Shown: positions 7,217-14,454 of the stretch, piece by piece
How positions within the stretch are numbered: the first letter of the stretch is position 1
How the letters are laid out: every line of letters begins with the position of its first letter
DNA from: an uncultured Pseudomonadota bacterium
Lineage (GTDB): Bacteria > SAR324 > NAC60-12
Assembly: GCA_913056375.1 (NCBI GenBank)
Contig: CAJXNF010000017.1
Coordinates: 1-18,771 of the forward strand
DNA: 18,771 bases
Reading direction: 5' to 3'
The notes under the pieces: generated by a model
The model's database searches: none
What the model saw: only the letters and a program-made list of their open reading frames with translations
What the model was told of the DNA's origin: nothing
Made by a program: the position numbers and the translations under genes

Positions 7217-10200
7217 ATTCTTCTCCACAAAAAGCAGTTCGACAGTTGATCCATGAAAGCCGATGCACCAATTGGTATGGCCTTCGTGGCACCTCCAAAA
7301 CCATGTTGCTGTCCGAAGTGATCCGACAACTTTCCTCGATGGTGGTCATCATCACTGAATCTTATGAAAAAGCTGAACAACTTCAGGAAGATTTAGAGTG
7401 GTTTCTGGGGCAGGAAGGTATTCGACTGTTCCCTCAGTGGGACACCCTGCCTTATGACAACTTTTCACCACACGGGGAACTTGTTGGGAGAAGGCTATCG
7501 ACTCTTGAGGCACTATTATCTGGTGAAGTTCGTTGTTTGATCACAACGCCTCAGGCACTCATGCAGAAGCTGATGCCCAGAGAAGAGTTCATTCAAGCTA
7601 GGCAACTGCTGGAAGTAGGTGATCTGATCTCAATGCAGAGTCTACTGCGCAATCTGCCGGAGTTGGGATATGTTCAGGTGGATCGGGTAGAAGAAACAGG
7701 AGAATTTAGTACTCATGGAGAGGTGATCGATCTCTTCTTAGCTGAATTTGAAAAGCCTCTGCGGCTTGGTTGGAGACAGGATCGCCTTTACACGATTCAA
7801 CATTTTCAGATTGATACTCAGCTCACAGATACGGCTGAGCTAGAGTCTGTGAACATTCTACCGGTGAAGGAGGTCCTTTACAGTGAGAAGCATCGGCAGT
7901 TTGCTCGACAACAATTAACCAAGTACCGCGATCAAGTTGCAGAGAGCCTGCGGCAACACATGCGCAAACGACTGCAGGATGCGGAGTTCTTTCCCGGCAT
8001 GGAATCGTTAATTCCTTTGTTCTATGAAGGCTTAGATACCTTATTAGACTACCTGCCGAAAGATGCTTATATCGTTTTGGACGAAGCATCCAAAACCGCT
8101 GAGCGAGCGAAACACTTCTATGATGAAGTGTTCATGGAATATGAGATGAGCGTGCAGCAGGGCAATCTGACTGTACCTCCAGAGGAAATGTATCTGGATC
8201 ATCGACAGTTTCAGGCAGAGATGGAGCGGCGTGTTCGATTACGGTGTTTTCAGCAGCGTAAGAATGAAGATGATGAGTCTTTTGTTGGCCCTTCAGCTTT
8301 ATTTAACACGATTGATAATCGAGGTTTGCGCCAAGGCTTTGAAAAGGCTGGTGCTGTGTCCGCAGTGGGTCACGTAATCAATTTACTCCAGGAGTGGCGT
8401 TCTCAAGGTTCTCCGATTTTTTTGACCGCCAAAACACAAACAGCGGCAGATCATTTTCGCCAGCTTCTTGGTGATCTTGGAATTGAAGCTATGGTGCGCG
8501 ATGGGGAGTTGAACTCAACGACGTTCCCTTGGCTTCAATGGATGGAATCAAACAATGAGCAAGTAAATCACCGAGGTGCGTTACCAATATTTGTTGGACC
8601 TCTTTCTGGAGGATTTCGCTGGATAGATGAGTCTGGTCAACCTGCCTTCGCCTTGTTGACGGAAGAGGAAATCTTTGGTGAGAAGAATCGGAGGAGACGT
8701 CTAAATCGAGCGCAGATTCAAGCGGTTGGTAATTCTCTGGAGGATCTGAATGAGGGTGATCATGTAGTGCATCTAGATTATGGGATTGGACGGTACATGG
8801 GTTTGACGAAAATACCAGTAGGTACTTCTGATTCTGATTTCATGGTCTTGGAATATGCCCGAAATGAGAAAGTGTATGTCCCTGTCCAGAAATTTCATCT
8901 GGTTCAGAAGTACGTCAACGCAGATGGCCAGTCTCCCAAATTAAACAAGCTTGGAGATAAAGCATGGACTAAGACGCGCACCAAGGTTGCGAAAGCTGTA
9001 GAAGACATTGCAGAGGAATTAACCGAAATCTACGCGGCTCGTAAGGCTAGAAAAGGGTTCTCTTTTCCAAAAGACGACTCTGAAATGCAAGAATTTGAAT
9101 TGAGCTTCCCCTATGAAGAAACTCCTGATCAGAATGAAGTCATTGGACATGTGAAGTCAGATATGGAATCTGAAATGCCAATGGATCGTCTGATCTGTGG
9201 AGATGTTGGATTTGGCAAGACCGAAGTTGCGATGAGGGCTGCTTTCAAAGCGGTTTCTGCTGGAAAGCAAGTGGCCATATTAGTCCCGACGACAATTTTA
9301 GCCCAACAACATCATGTCTCTTTCTCAAAAAGATTCGAATCTTCGGCTGCTAAAGTTGAGGTGATCAGTCGATTTAGAAGCCTTGGTGAACAGAAAGAGG
9401 TACTTCGGGGTCTTCGTGACGGGACGGTAGATATTTTAATTGGCACCCATCGACTACTTTCAAAGGATGTTGAGTTCAAAGATTTAGGATTGTTGGTTGT
9501 GGATGAAGAACAACGTTTTGGGGTTAAGCACAAGGAGAGAATCAAGCAGTTTAGGGCTGAGGTGGATGTGCTGACCATGTCTGCAACACCGATCCCCAGA
9601 ACGCTGCATATGTCTCTGACAGGTATCAGAGATCTGAGCATCATCAATACGGCTCCAGCTGACCGAATGGCCGTTCGGACCAGACTACTGAAATCCAACG
9701 ACTATATTATTCAGGAAGCAGTTAGCAGAGAGATTCGAAGGGGTGGCCAGGTTTATGTTGTCCATAATCGAGTTGAGTCAATCTTTCAGTATGGGAATTA
9801 CTTAAAGGATATCCTACCGAATGTTCGTATTGGTGTTGGTCATGGACAAATGGGAGAGAGTCAGCTGGAACGCTTGATGCTCGACTTTATGGACGGGCAG
9901 TACGACGTATTGGTTGCTACGACAATCATTGAGTCGGGTCTTGATATTCCAAGAGCCAACACAATCATCATCAATAATGCGGATCAATTTGGGCTGTCCC
10001 AACTTTATCAGCTCCGTGGAAGAGTAGGGCGGAGTAATGTACAGGCTTATGCATATCTACTTGTTCCGCAGGAGAAAATACTATCCAACGTGGCTCAAGA
10101 GAGATTGAAGGTTCTGCAGGAACTCAATGATTTGGGAGCTGGTTTCAAGGTAGCTTCGAGAGATTTGGAACTAAGGGGTGCAGGGAATTTACTTGGATCA

Positions 10201-10755
10201 GAACAATCTGGCCACATAGCTAGCGTTGGGCTTGAACTTTACACGCAGATGATTGATCGGGCGGTGAGAAGAATTGAGCAAGCAGCCCTCGTTTCGCTTG
10301 AGGAAATGAAAGTACAGATTGGCTTTTTGGAAGAAAAAATTCCTGAAAGCTATATCAAAAGCACTAGTCAACGACTGGCACTCTATAAACATTTGTCTTC
10401 AATTCAGGAGATTGATCAATTGTGGGAACTTAGGGCAGGCATTGAAAACCGCTTTGGGACTATTCCTGAATCGGTTATCAACCTATTTAAGGAAGCGCAA
10501 GTACGCTGTTGGGGGCAGCGTTTTGGAGTGCCAGCAATTGAGTTCAAGCAAAACAAACTCAGGTTACAGTTACTACCCACCACAAAAATGAAGCATGATG
10601 CCTTGGTAGAATGGCTGAGTGAGCCAAATTCTCCTCTACGATTTCATCCAGAAACAACTTTAGAAATGTTGCAGGTTCCTCAATCGATGGATGGAATTCT
10701 TGCAGGTCTTCAGCAATTCCAAAGGATTTTTCCTGAAGCAGAAACCCATGTTTGA
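7213..10755 (+). CDS. mfd: Transcription-repair coupling factor Mfd
   Basis: The protein has 1,180 residues, the full length for this family. It removes RNA polymerase stalled at lesions and recruits UvrA. The N-terminal UvrB-like module (about 20-140, with LPYDNFSPHGELVGRRLSTLEAL) lacks a working Walker A, as is normal. The RNA-polymerase-interacting domain spans about 510-575, with GDHVVHLDYGIGRYMGL. The RecG-like motor has Walker A GDVGFGKT (663-670), the DEEQ box at 764-767, SATPIPRTL, and ESGLDIPRANTIII. The translocation (TRG) motif ASRDLELRGAGNLLG starts near residue 979. The C-terminal autoinhibitory D7 domain follows. The ATG overlaps the selenoprotein stop as ATGA, and the gene's own stop lies inside the start of the next gene, so coupling on both sides is likely. 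Confidence 0.97.
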   Translation: MNSSPQKAVRQLIHESRCTNWYGLRGTSKTMLLSEVIRQLSSMVVIITESYEKAEQLQEDLEWFLGQEGIRLFPQWDTLPYDNFSPHGELVGRRLSTLEALLSGEVRCLITTPQALMQKLMPREEFIQARQLLEVGDLISMQSLLRNLPELGYVQVDRVEETGEFSTHGEVIDLFLAEFEKPLRLGWRQDRLYTIQHFQIDTQLTDTAELESVNILPVKEVLYSEKHRQFARQQLTKYRDQVAESLRQHMRKRLQDAEFFPGMESLIPLFYEGLDTLLDYLPKDAYIVLDEASKTAERAKHFYDEVFMEYEMSVQQGNLTVPPEEMYLDHRQFQAEMERRVRLRCFQQRKNEDDESFVGPSALFNTIDNRGLRQGFEKAGAVSAVGHVINLLQEWRSQGSPIFLTAKTQTAADHFRQLLGDLGIEAMVRDGELNSTTFPWLQWMESNNEQVNHRGALPIFVGPLSGGFRWIDESGQPAFALLTEEEIFGEKNRRRRLNRAQIQAVGNSLEDLNEGDHVVHLDYGIGRYMGLTKIPVGTSDSDFMVLEYARNEKVYVPVQKFHLVQKYVNADGQSPKLNKLGDKAWTKTRTKVAKAVEDIAEELTEIYAARKARKGFSFPKDDSEMQEFELSFPYEETPDQNEVIGHVKSDMESEMPMDRLICGDVGFGKTEVAMRAAFKAVSAGKQVAILVPTTILAQQHHVSFSKRFESSAAKVEVISRFRSLGEQKEVLRGLRDGTVDILIGTHRLLSKDVEFKDLGLLVVDEEQRFGVKHKERIKQFRAEVDVLTMSATPIPRTLHMSLTGIRDLSIINTAPADRMAVRTRLLKSNDYIIQEAVSREIRRGGQVYVVHNRVESIFQYGNYLKDILPNVRIGVGHGQMGESQLERLMLDFMDGQYDVLVATTIIESGLDIPRANTIIINNADQFGLSQLYQLRGRVGRSNVQAYAYLLVPQEKILSNVAQERLKVLQELNDLGAGFKVASRDLELRGAGNLLGSEQSGHIASVGLELYTQMIDRAVRRIEQAALVSLEEMKVQIGFLEEKIPESYIKSTSQRLALYKHLSSIQEIDQLWELRAGIENRFGTIPESVINLFKEAQVRCWGQRFGVPAIEFKQNKLRLQLLPTTKMKHDALVEWLSEPNSPLRFHPETTLEMLQVPQSMDGILAGLQQFQRIFPEAETHV

Positions 10756-11446
10756 TTGGCGGGAGTTATTACTTCGAAACCAGAATCAACCCACACAAAC
10801 TGACCGAACTACCCTCAAATTGTTGGAGGAACAACTACTTCAATTGCTCCCTCCCATAGTGAATGCTCTGAATGCAACCAACATTTTACCTCTTCAGCCT
10901 ACTTGGTCCAAAAATGAGATTGCTCTGAAATTCAATATAATATTGGAGGAGGTGGAACAAAGATATCTAGTGGCTTGGGATCATGTCAGAAATGCCCAGA
11001 TCCAAAAACTTGAAGCCGATTATCAGACTTGGTATCAGGCCCAACTCCGTTCAGATAAATCTCTTTTCAGCACTTATTGCCGGTGGCAGGAATTGCTAAT
11101 TCAGCAGCATTCTCAGGGCTGGTCTTCTTGGATTATACTCGGCTTGAAAGAGCATCCATTTCTTGTCAGGGAATTGAAGAGGAGGGAATCCTTGACACCA
11201 GAGACAGAACTCTTGTTGGCAGAGTTTTTTCGTTGTGCAAAGCCTCTGCTCCAAATAGACGCTGATACTGTTCTGAAGGAGTTTTATAGTTTCCAAGCTT
11301 CATTTACTCAGCAGACGCCGTTCCTACCTCAGTTATTCCAAGAAATCCCAAATGCATCTCAGAAGGAAATTTTTGAAAAGTTAGAAGACAATGAATTTGT
11401 TGAGGCAGCTAGGATTTTTTGGAACAACGTAATTGTAAGTCATTAA
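10748..11446 (+). CDS. Hypothetical helical protein downstream of mfd
   Basis: The protein has 232 residues and I do not recognise it. It is soluble, almost entirely helical by composition, and rich in Leu, Gln and Glu, with many Trp and Tyr residues. It has no signal peptide, membrane segment or catalytic motif that I can see. The ATG at 10748 (MFDWRELLL) overlaps the mfd stop by 8 bases. An in-frame ATG at 10691 would bury 19 extra codons in the mfd coding region and is less likely. Position suggests it is the last gene of the mfd transcript; many proteobacteria carry a SurA-like chaperone after mfd, but no isomerase domain is visible here. Confidence 0.75.
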   Translation: MFDWRELLLRNQNQPTQTDRTTLKLLEEQLLQLLPPIVNALNATNILPLQPTWSKNEIALKFNIILEEVEQRYLVAWDHVRNAQIQKLEADYQTWYQAQLRSDKSLFSTYCRWQELLIQQHSQGWSSWIILGLKEHPFLVRELKRRESLTPETELLLAEFFRCAKPLLQIDADTVLKEFYSFQASFTQQTPFLPQLFQEIPNASQKEIFEKLEDNEFVEAARIFWNNVIVSH

Positions 11447-11488
11447 AATTTCTATTTTGTTAAGCAATATTGCAACTCCAGTCTATAA

Positions 11489-11505
11489 TTCTCATAAAAT
11501 GAGAA
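11489..11505. repeat. 17-bp inverted repeat, possible activator site or weak terminator
   Basis: TTCTCAT and ATGAGAA form perfect 7-bp arms around AAA. The repeat lies about 80 bases upstream of the sigma-54 -24 element, a distance typical for enhancer-binding protein sites. It also lies 43 bases after the preceding gene, and the plus strand beyond it is AT-rich with short T runs, so it may instead be a weak terminator for the mfd transcript. The sequence alone does not decide between these. Confidence 0.45.
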
Positions 11506-11585
11506 AATTATTATTTTATTTAATTTTCATATTGATAGGTTTTCTATAAAATCCTGATATTATAAAAAAAATTTAAGTAAAATGA

Positions 11586-11602
11586 CTGGCAGTTCCCTTG
11601 CA
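11586..11602 (+). promoter_or_regulatory. Sigma-54 (RpoN) promoter
   Basis: CTGGCAG at 11586-11592 (-24 element) and TTGCA at 11598-11602 (-12 element) give the diagnostic GG-N10-GC spacing. They match the consensus TGGCAC-N5-TTGCA at all positions but one. Transcription should start near 11612-11614, leaving a leader of about 70 bases before the ATG at 11684. Sigma-54 promoters need an AAA+ activator, which is not encoded in this window. Confidence 0.7.
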
Positions 11603-11625
11603 GTAAGTAAGCATATAAATAATTA

Positions 11626-11653
11626 ATTGCTATTTCAGTATTGATTTAGCAAT
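11626..11653 (+). other. Leader hairpin upstream of the 77-residue gene
   Basis: ATTGCTA (11626-11632) and TAGCAAT (11647-11653) form a 7-bp stem with a 14-base loop, inside the predicted leader of the sigma-54 transcript. It ends about 20 bases before the ribosome binding site. It matches no riboswitch class I know, and the stem is AT-rich and may be marginal. Confidence 0.35.
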
Positions 11654-11683
11654 AAATCGTTTCTGCAGATTTACAGGGAAAAC

Positions 11684-11917
11684 ATGCCTCAAAGTGTTCA
11701 TGAAAGAATAGAATTTGAAGATAATCTGATAGAAGAGCAGCAGCGCAAAGAATCTCAAAGGCAGGAAGTGCAAGACGCAATCAACCAGTTTTTAGCAAAG
11801 GGTCGACAAATTGAGATCTTACCTCCACAGCAGGTCCAAACAAGATCAGTTGTTGGTGGGGAACAATGGAGTGATTACGAAAATATAGATGATGTCTTGC
11901 CATTCAATTCTCGATGA
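11684..11917 (+). CDS. Small acidic protein, possibly SutA-like, under a sigma-54 promoter
   Basis: The protein has 77 residues, is highly charged, and is rich in Gln and Glu. Residues 5-40 look like a helix or short coiled coil (VHERIEFEDNLIEEQQRKES, then RQEVQDAINQFLAKG). They are followed by IEILPP and a flexible acidic tail. The pattern of a helix ending in FLxKG, followed by a short strand and Pro, recalls the C-terminal part of SutA, the small RNA-polymerase-binding regulator of Pseudomonas; this is a resemblance from memory, not a confirmed homology. The AGGGA ribosome binding site lies four bases before the ATG. A sigma-54 promoter about 80 bases upstream suggests starvation or nitrogen control. 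It stands alone between convergent groups. It could instead be a lineage-specific small protein of unrelated function. Confidence 0.65.
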   Translation: MPQSVHERIEFEDNLIEEQQRKESQRQEVQDAINQFLAKGRQIEILPPQQVQTRSVVGGEQWSDYENIDDVLPFNSR

Positions 11918-11938
11918 GGCATAGACTTAAAAATAAAT

Positions 11939-11973
11939 ACAAAATTTAGCAAAATTTTGTGCAACTGCACAAA
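11939..11973. terminator. Two overlapping, mutually exclusive hairpins
   Basis: Hairpin A pairs ACAAAATTT (11939-11947) with AAATTTTGT (11952-11960) around AGCA. Hairpin B pairs TTTGTGC (11956-11962) with GCACAAA (11967-11973) around AACT. Bases 11956-11960 belong to both stems, so only one can form at a time. They begin 22 bases after the stop of the 77-residue gene. They could act as a terminator or 3'-end stabiliser; no long T run follows. Confidence 0.4.
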
Positions 11974-12019
11974 TATCTTGTAATAGCAAAATTAAGTGTG
12001 CTAGATTATTTATCAGTTT

Positions 12020-12044
12020 AGCACCTAAAAAAAAGTTCGGTGCT
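12020..12044. repeat. Inverted repeat with A8 in its loop (copy 1 of a 14-mer)
   Basis: AGCACC (12020-12025) pairs with GGTGCT (12039-12044); the 13-base loop includes eight A residues. The 14-mer CCTAAAAAAAAGTT occupies 12024-12037 and recurs at 12097-12110. On the minus strand, the loop is T-rich. Confidence 0.45.
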
Positions 12045-12084
12045 GATTCAAATTTAAAATAGCTAGCCGCAGGCCAATCTTGGT

Positions 12085-12114
12085 TTTCAACTCCTCCCTA
12101 AAAAAAAGTTGAAA
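12085..12114. repeat. Inverted repeat with A-rich loop (copy 2 of the 14-mer)
   Basis: TTTCAACT (12085-12092) pairs with AGTTGAAA (12107-12114) around a 14-base loop. The shared 14-mer spans 12097-12110 and covers part of the loop and the 3' arm. The stems of the two copies differ, so the shared part is the A8 segment and its flanks. Confidence 0.45.
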
Positions 12115-12252
12115 GTTTCATGTGCCAGGAAAATCGAAAACGGTCTGACCGGTAAGATGTCTGCGGAAAAGCTATTCCTCACCATAAGCAGATTCCTGCT
12201 GCAACTCATATTGTAAAATTCATCCCTTTTTCAGATTCTTCTTCAAAAAACC

Positions 12253-12714
12253 TCAGTAATACTGCGGACGAAGTTCTTTAGCCGCCTTGATAAGCTGATT
12301 GCGCTGTTTGTTGAGTTTCATTACGTCTGAAGCCCATTGGAGAACAGACCTCGCATACTCAGGAGGCAAACCCAATTTACCAGCGATACTCTTAAAAAGA
12401 TCTGCTTCCTCACGAGTTACTCTACCGTTAATCGTGATCACAGTTGCCAGATAAAAGTATATTGTAGCAGCCTTGTCCATCCTTTCATCGATCCGGCCTA
12501 ATTCAAGTTGAGATCTTGATTTTACTGCCGTCACCAGTTCCACAATTTCACTCTCATCTTCAAGAAAGCTAATCGCAGCTCTCAGCGAAATTAATTCCTC
12601 ATTGTCCACTTGACCATCACCTAAAATAACAACCCCTATTGCCCTTGCTAACCAACTCCGGCTTTCTTGTGATAGATTGCTAATGAATTCACTTTCTAAA
12701 CTTACTTCAAACAT
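12253..12714 (-). CDS. TerB/DjlA-like helical domain protein
   Basis: The protein has 153 residues, all helical, without signal peptide or membrane segment. Two acidic loop motifs face each other as in TerB-fold proteins: LGDGQVDNEEL at 31-41 and INGRVTREEADLFKSIAGKLGLP at about 95-117. In TerB-type domains such Asp/Glu-rich loops may bind metal. The family occurs in tellurite resistance operons and as the N-terminal domain of the DjlA cochaperone, but no J domain or ter genes are present here. Function is unknown. It lies 92 bases after the GspL-like gene on the same strand, so it may be cotranscribed or have its own promoter. AAGAGA before the ATG serves as a modest ribosome binding site. 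Confidence 0.75.
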   Translation of the reverse strand: MFEVSLESEFISNLSQESRSWLARAIGVVILGDGQVDNEELISLRAAISFLEDESEIVELVTAVKSRSQLELGRIDERMDKAATIYFYLATVITINGRVTREEADLFKSIAGKLGLPPEYARSVLQWASDVMKLNKQRNQLIKAAKELRPQYY

Positions 12715-12806
12715 GACTGTTCTCTTTCGCTAGACTTATGAAGATGATCTTTGTGATAATCTCCTTCAGTTGATATTTATTTGATTGAGAACCAAAATAC
12801 TTGGAT

Positions 12807-14450
12807 TTAGAGATCAATGGTAATTCTATAAAGTATGCCCTCCTGACTTTTACGGTTACTTTCGATAATTCTTTTTTCTTTAAATTCAGGGAAGATTTCG
12901 AGTTTACTCTTCAATTTTTGTAAATTCTCATAACTATCAATCGCACCATTCATTGAGAATCTATCTGAGGAAAACTCTATTCGTTCTATAGATAATTTTG
13001 TATCTGATTCCATTAAATTAGTAAGGCGCTCTAAAAATTTTAAGCTGATATAATTTCGATCAGCAAAATTATCACTTAATTGAAGTACTTGCGTTCGTTG
13101 CGTTATTAAATTTTTTAAATGACTGATTGCCTGGTCAGCTTGTAGATTGGAGTTGGGTAGTATTTGTGAAATTTGTTGTTGTAATTGAAGATCTGAGTGG
13201 GTGATGAGTTGCTGCTTTGTTTTGATTTGAAGAAAGGTATTTCCTCCGAGTGATCCAAGAAAAATGATTGAAAGTAAGATGACTGCAGCAAGTCCAAGTC
13301 TATTTTGTTTAACAAATCTTTGGACAGGTGTTCCTTGTGAAAAGTGAGATAATGGATGCCGATCAAGAAAATTTGGGAAACGCTTTGGCATGTCACCTAA
13401 TATACCCCAGGGATTCCGATCCGAGGGCTCGTCAGTTCCTCTTATTCGAATGTTACTATCGACCCTTGCCAGAGATTGCTCGCCATCCGTTACTTTTGTT
13501 TCAACAGATTCACTGGCCTGAAGTTGTTGCGGTGATGATTGTGAGTCATCTCTTTCTAAAATTTGTTGATCAACATGGTTAGTTTTTAGTGAGATTCTCT
13601 GATTATGCCAATTAAACAAACTTGCAAACACACCGTGGAAAGAAATAGAAAGATTTGAGTAATCCTCAACATTGCTCCTCAGGAATAAATTAATCTGTGA
13701 ACATAACCATACTAATTCGTTCTTAATTGGCCTTAAATTTTCAGTGTTAACAGCAAGTTTCTCTCTTAATTCGATAGCATTTTGTTCTTCACTTTGACGG
13801 TAATGGTTTTCAACAACTTCAAAAATACGGTTGGGGAATGATTTTACCGTCAAGAGATCACCCTCATAAAGTACCGAAACAAAGCACTCATCGACACCAA
13901 CATATACTTGGAAGCATTTGCCAACTTTCCAATCACGTGGAAGGAATCCAGCAAGAAGGCTTGCAGAACTTAAAACTCCTTGAAGTTCCCAGTTTTTCTT
14001 TGAACAAAAATCAACGAGATAATCTCTTTTTTCTTTGGAAACTAACTGAATAAGTGCTTTTGCTTGGCCCTCATCAACCAGTTTTATTTGATAAGTGTAA
14101 TGATAGTCTTCAAGGTGGCCTAAGATCTCATTCCCAAGCTCAAAAGGGAGAACTTGTTTGATTTTTCTTATATCTTGAAAAGGAAAGACAAGGGTTCGAA
14201 ATGTGATTTCTTCTGAAGGAAGTACAAATAAAACTCTGTTATCCTTAAATGGATGAGAATCAATGTAGTCATTTACGTTTTTGTCAAACTTCTCAAGGAT
14301 TGTGGCCTCAGCGTCACTGCCACTTCCTTTAAGGAAAAAAAACTGGCTATCAAGCCTAGTCAACAAATTGATCTCGGATCCACGCCTTTCAACATAATTT
14401 GCTTCTATACATCCAGGATGTGTTGAAAGGACGTAGGTGCGCCTGTCCAT
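12807..14450 (-). CDS. GspL/PilM-PilN-like bitopic inner-membrane protein
   Basis: The protein has 547 residues. The N-terminal part (about 1-285) looks like the actin-like cytoplasmic domain of GspL and PilM: LPSEEITFRTLVFPFQDIRK followed by QVLPFELGNEI at 77-109 is characteristic, with the VGVDECFVSVL strand pair at 184-194. A polar, low-complexity linker follows (about 290-380). A single membrane segment lies at about 386-407, then a coiled stretch and a small periplasmic ferredoxin-like domain ending in ILYRITIDL. This is the layout of type II secretion GspL, or PilM fused to PilN. No other secretion or pilus genes are in the window, so the partner apparatus is unknown. It begins 4 bases after the rnr stop, with AGGA inside the end of rnr as ribosome binding site. 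It appears more AT-rich than its neighbours. Confidence 0.78.
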   Translation of the reverse strand: MDRRTYVLSTHPGCIEANYVERRGSEINLLTRLDSQFFFLKGSGSDAEATILEKFDKNVNDYIDSHPFKDNRVLFVLPSEEITFRTLVFPFQDIRKIKQVLPFELGNEILGHLEDYHYTYQIKLVDEGQAKALIQLVSKEKRDYLVDFCSKKNWELQGVLSSASLLAGFLPRDWKVGKCFQVYVGVDECFVSVLYEGDLLTVKSFPNRIFEVVENHYRQSEEQNAIELREKLAVNTENLRPIKNELVWLCSQINLFLRSNVEDYSNLSISFHGVFASLFNWHNQRISLKTNHVDQQILERDDSQSSPQQLQASESVETKVTDGEQSLARVDSNIRIRGTDEPSDRNPWGILGDMPKRFPNFLDRHPLSHFSQGTPVQRFVKQNRLGLAAVILLSIIFLGSLGGNTFLQIKTKQQLITHSDLQLQQQISQILPNSNLQADQAISHLKNLITQRTQVLQLSDNFADRNYISLKFLERLTNLMESDTKLSIERIEFSSDRFSMNGAIDSYENLQKLKSKLEIFPEFKEKRIIESNRKSQEGILYRITIDL

Positions 14451-14454
14451 ATTT

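Larger units (their letters stand above)
11447..11683 (+). other. AT-rich intergenic region with palindromes and a sigma-54 promoter
   Basis: This stretch of 237 bases has no gene of its own. It contains a 10-bp palindrome GCAATATTGC (11464-11473), a TATAAT box (11484-11489) without a good -35 partner, a 17-bp inverted repeat (11489-11505), the sigma-54 promoter (11586-11602), a leader hairpin (11626-11653) and a good ribosome binding site AGGGA just before the ATG at 11684. Confidence 0.6.
11918..12252. other. Convergent intergenic region with several inverted repeats
   Basis: These 335 bases lie between two genes that end facing each other. I see no convincing gene. The region holds two overlapping, mutually exclusive hairpins (11939-11973) and two further inverted repeats (12020-12044 and 12085-12114) whose sequences share the 14-mer CCTAAAAAAAAGTT. 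A short possible hairpin CGGT-CTG-ACCG lies near 12140-12151. These may serve as terminators for one or both sides, though none has the ideal GC-rich stem directly followed by a T run. Confidence 0.5.

Noticed and set aside
9312..9698. A 128-codon minus-strand frame inside mfd
   Set aside because: It is antisense to the conserved helicase motor, and its Ser-rich composition is typical of a shadow frame.
10691..10747. An upstream start for the gene after mfd
   Set aside because: It would overlap mfd by 65 bases; the ATG at 10748 gives a normal short overlap.
12020..12114. A CRISPR-like or transposon-end repeat
   Set aside because: There are only two copies, the shared part is a low-complexity 14-mer, and no transposase or cas gene is present.
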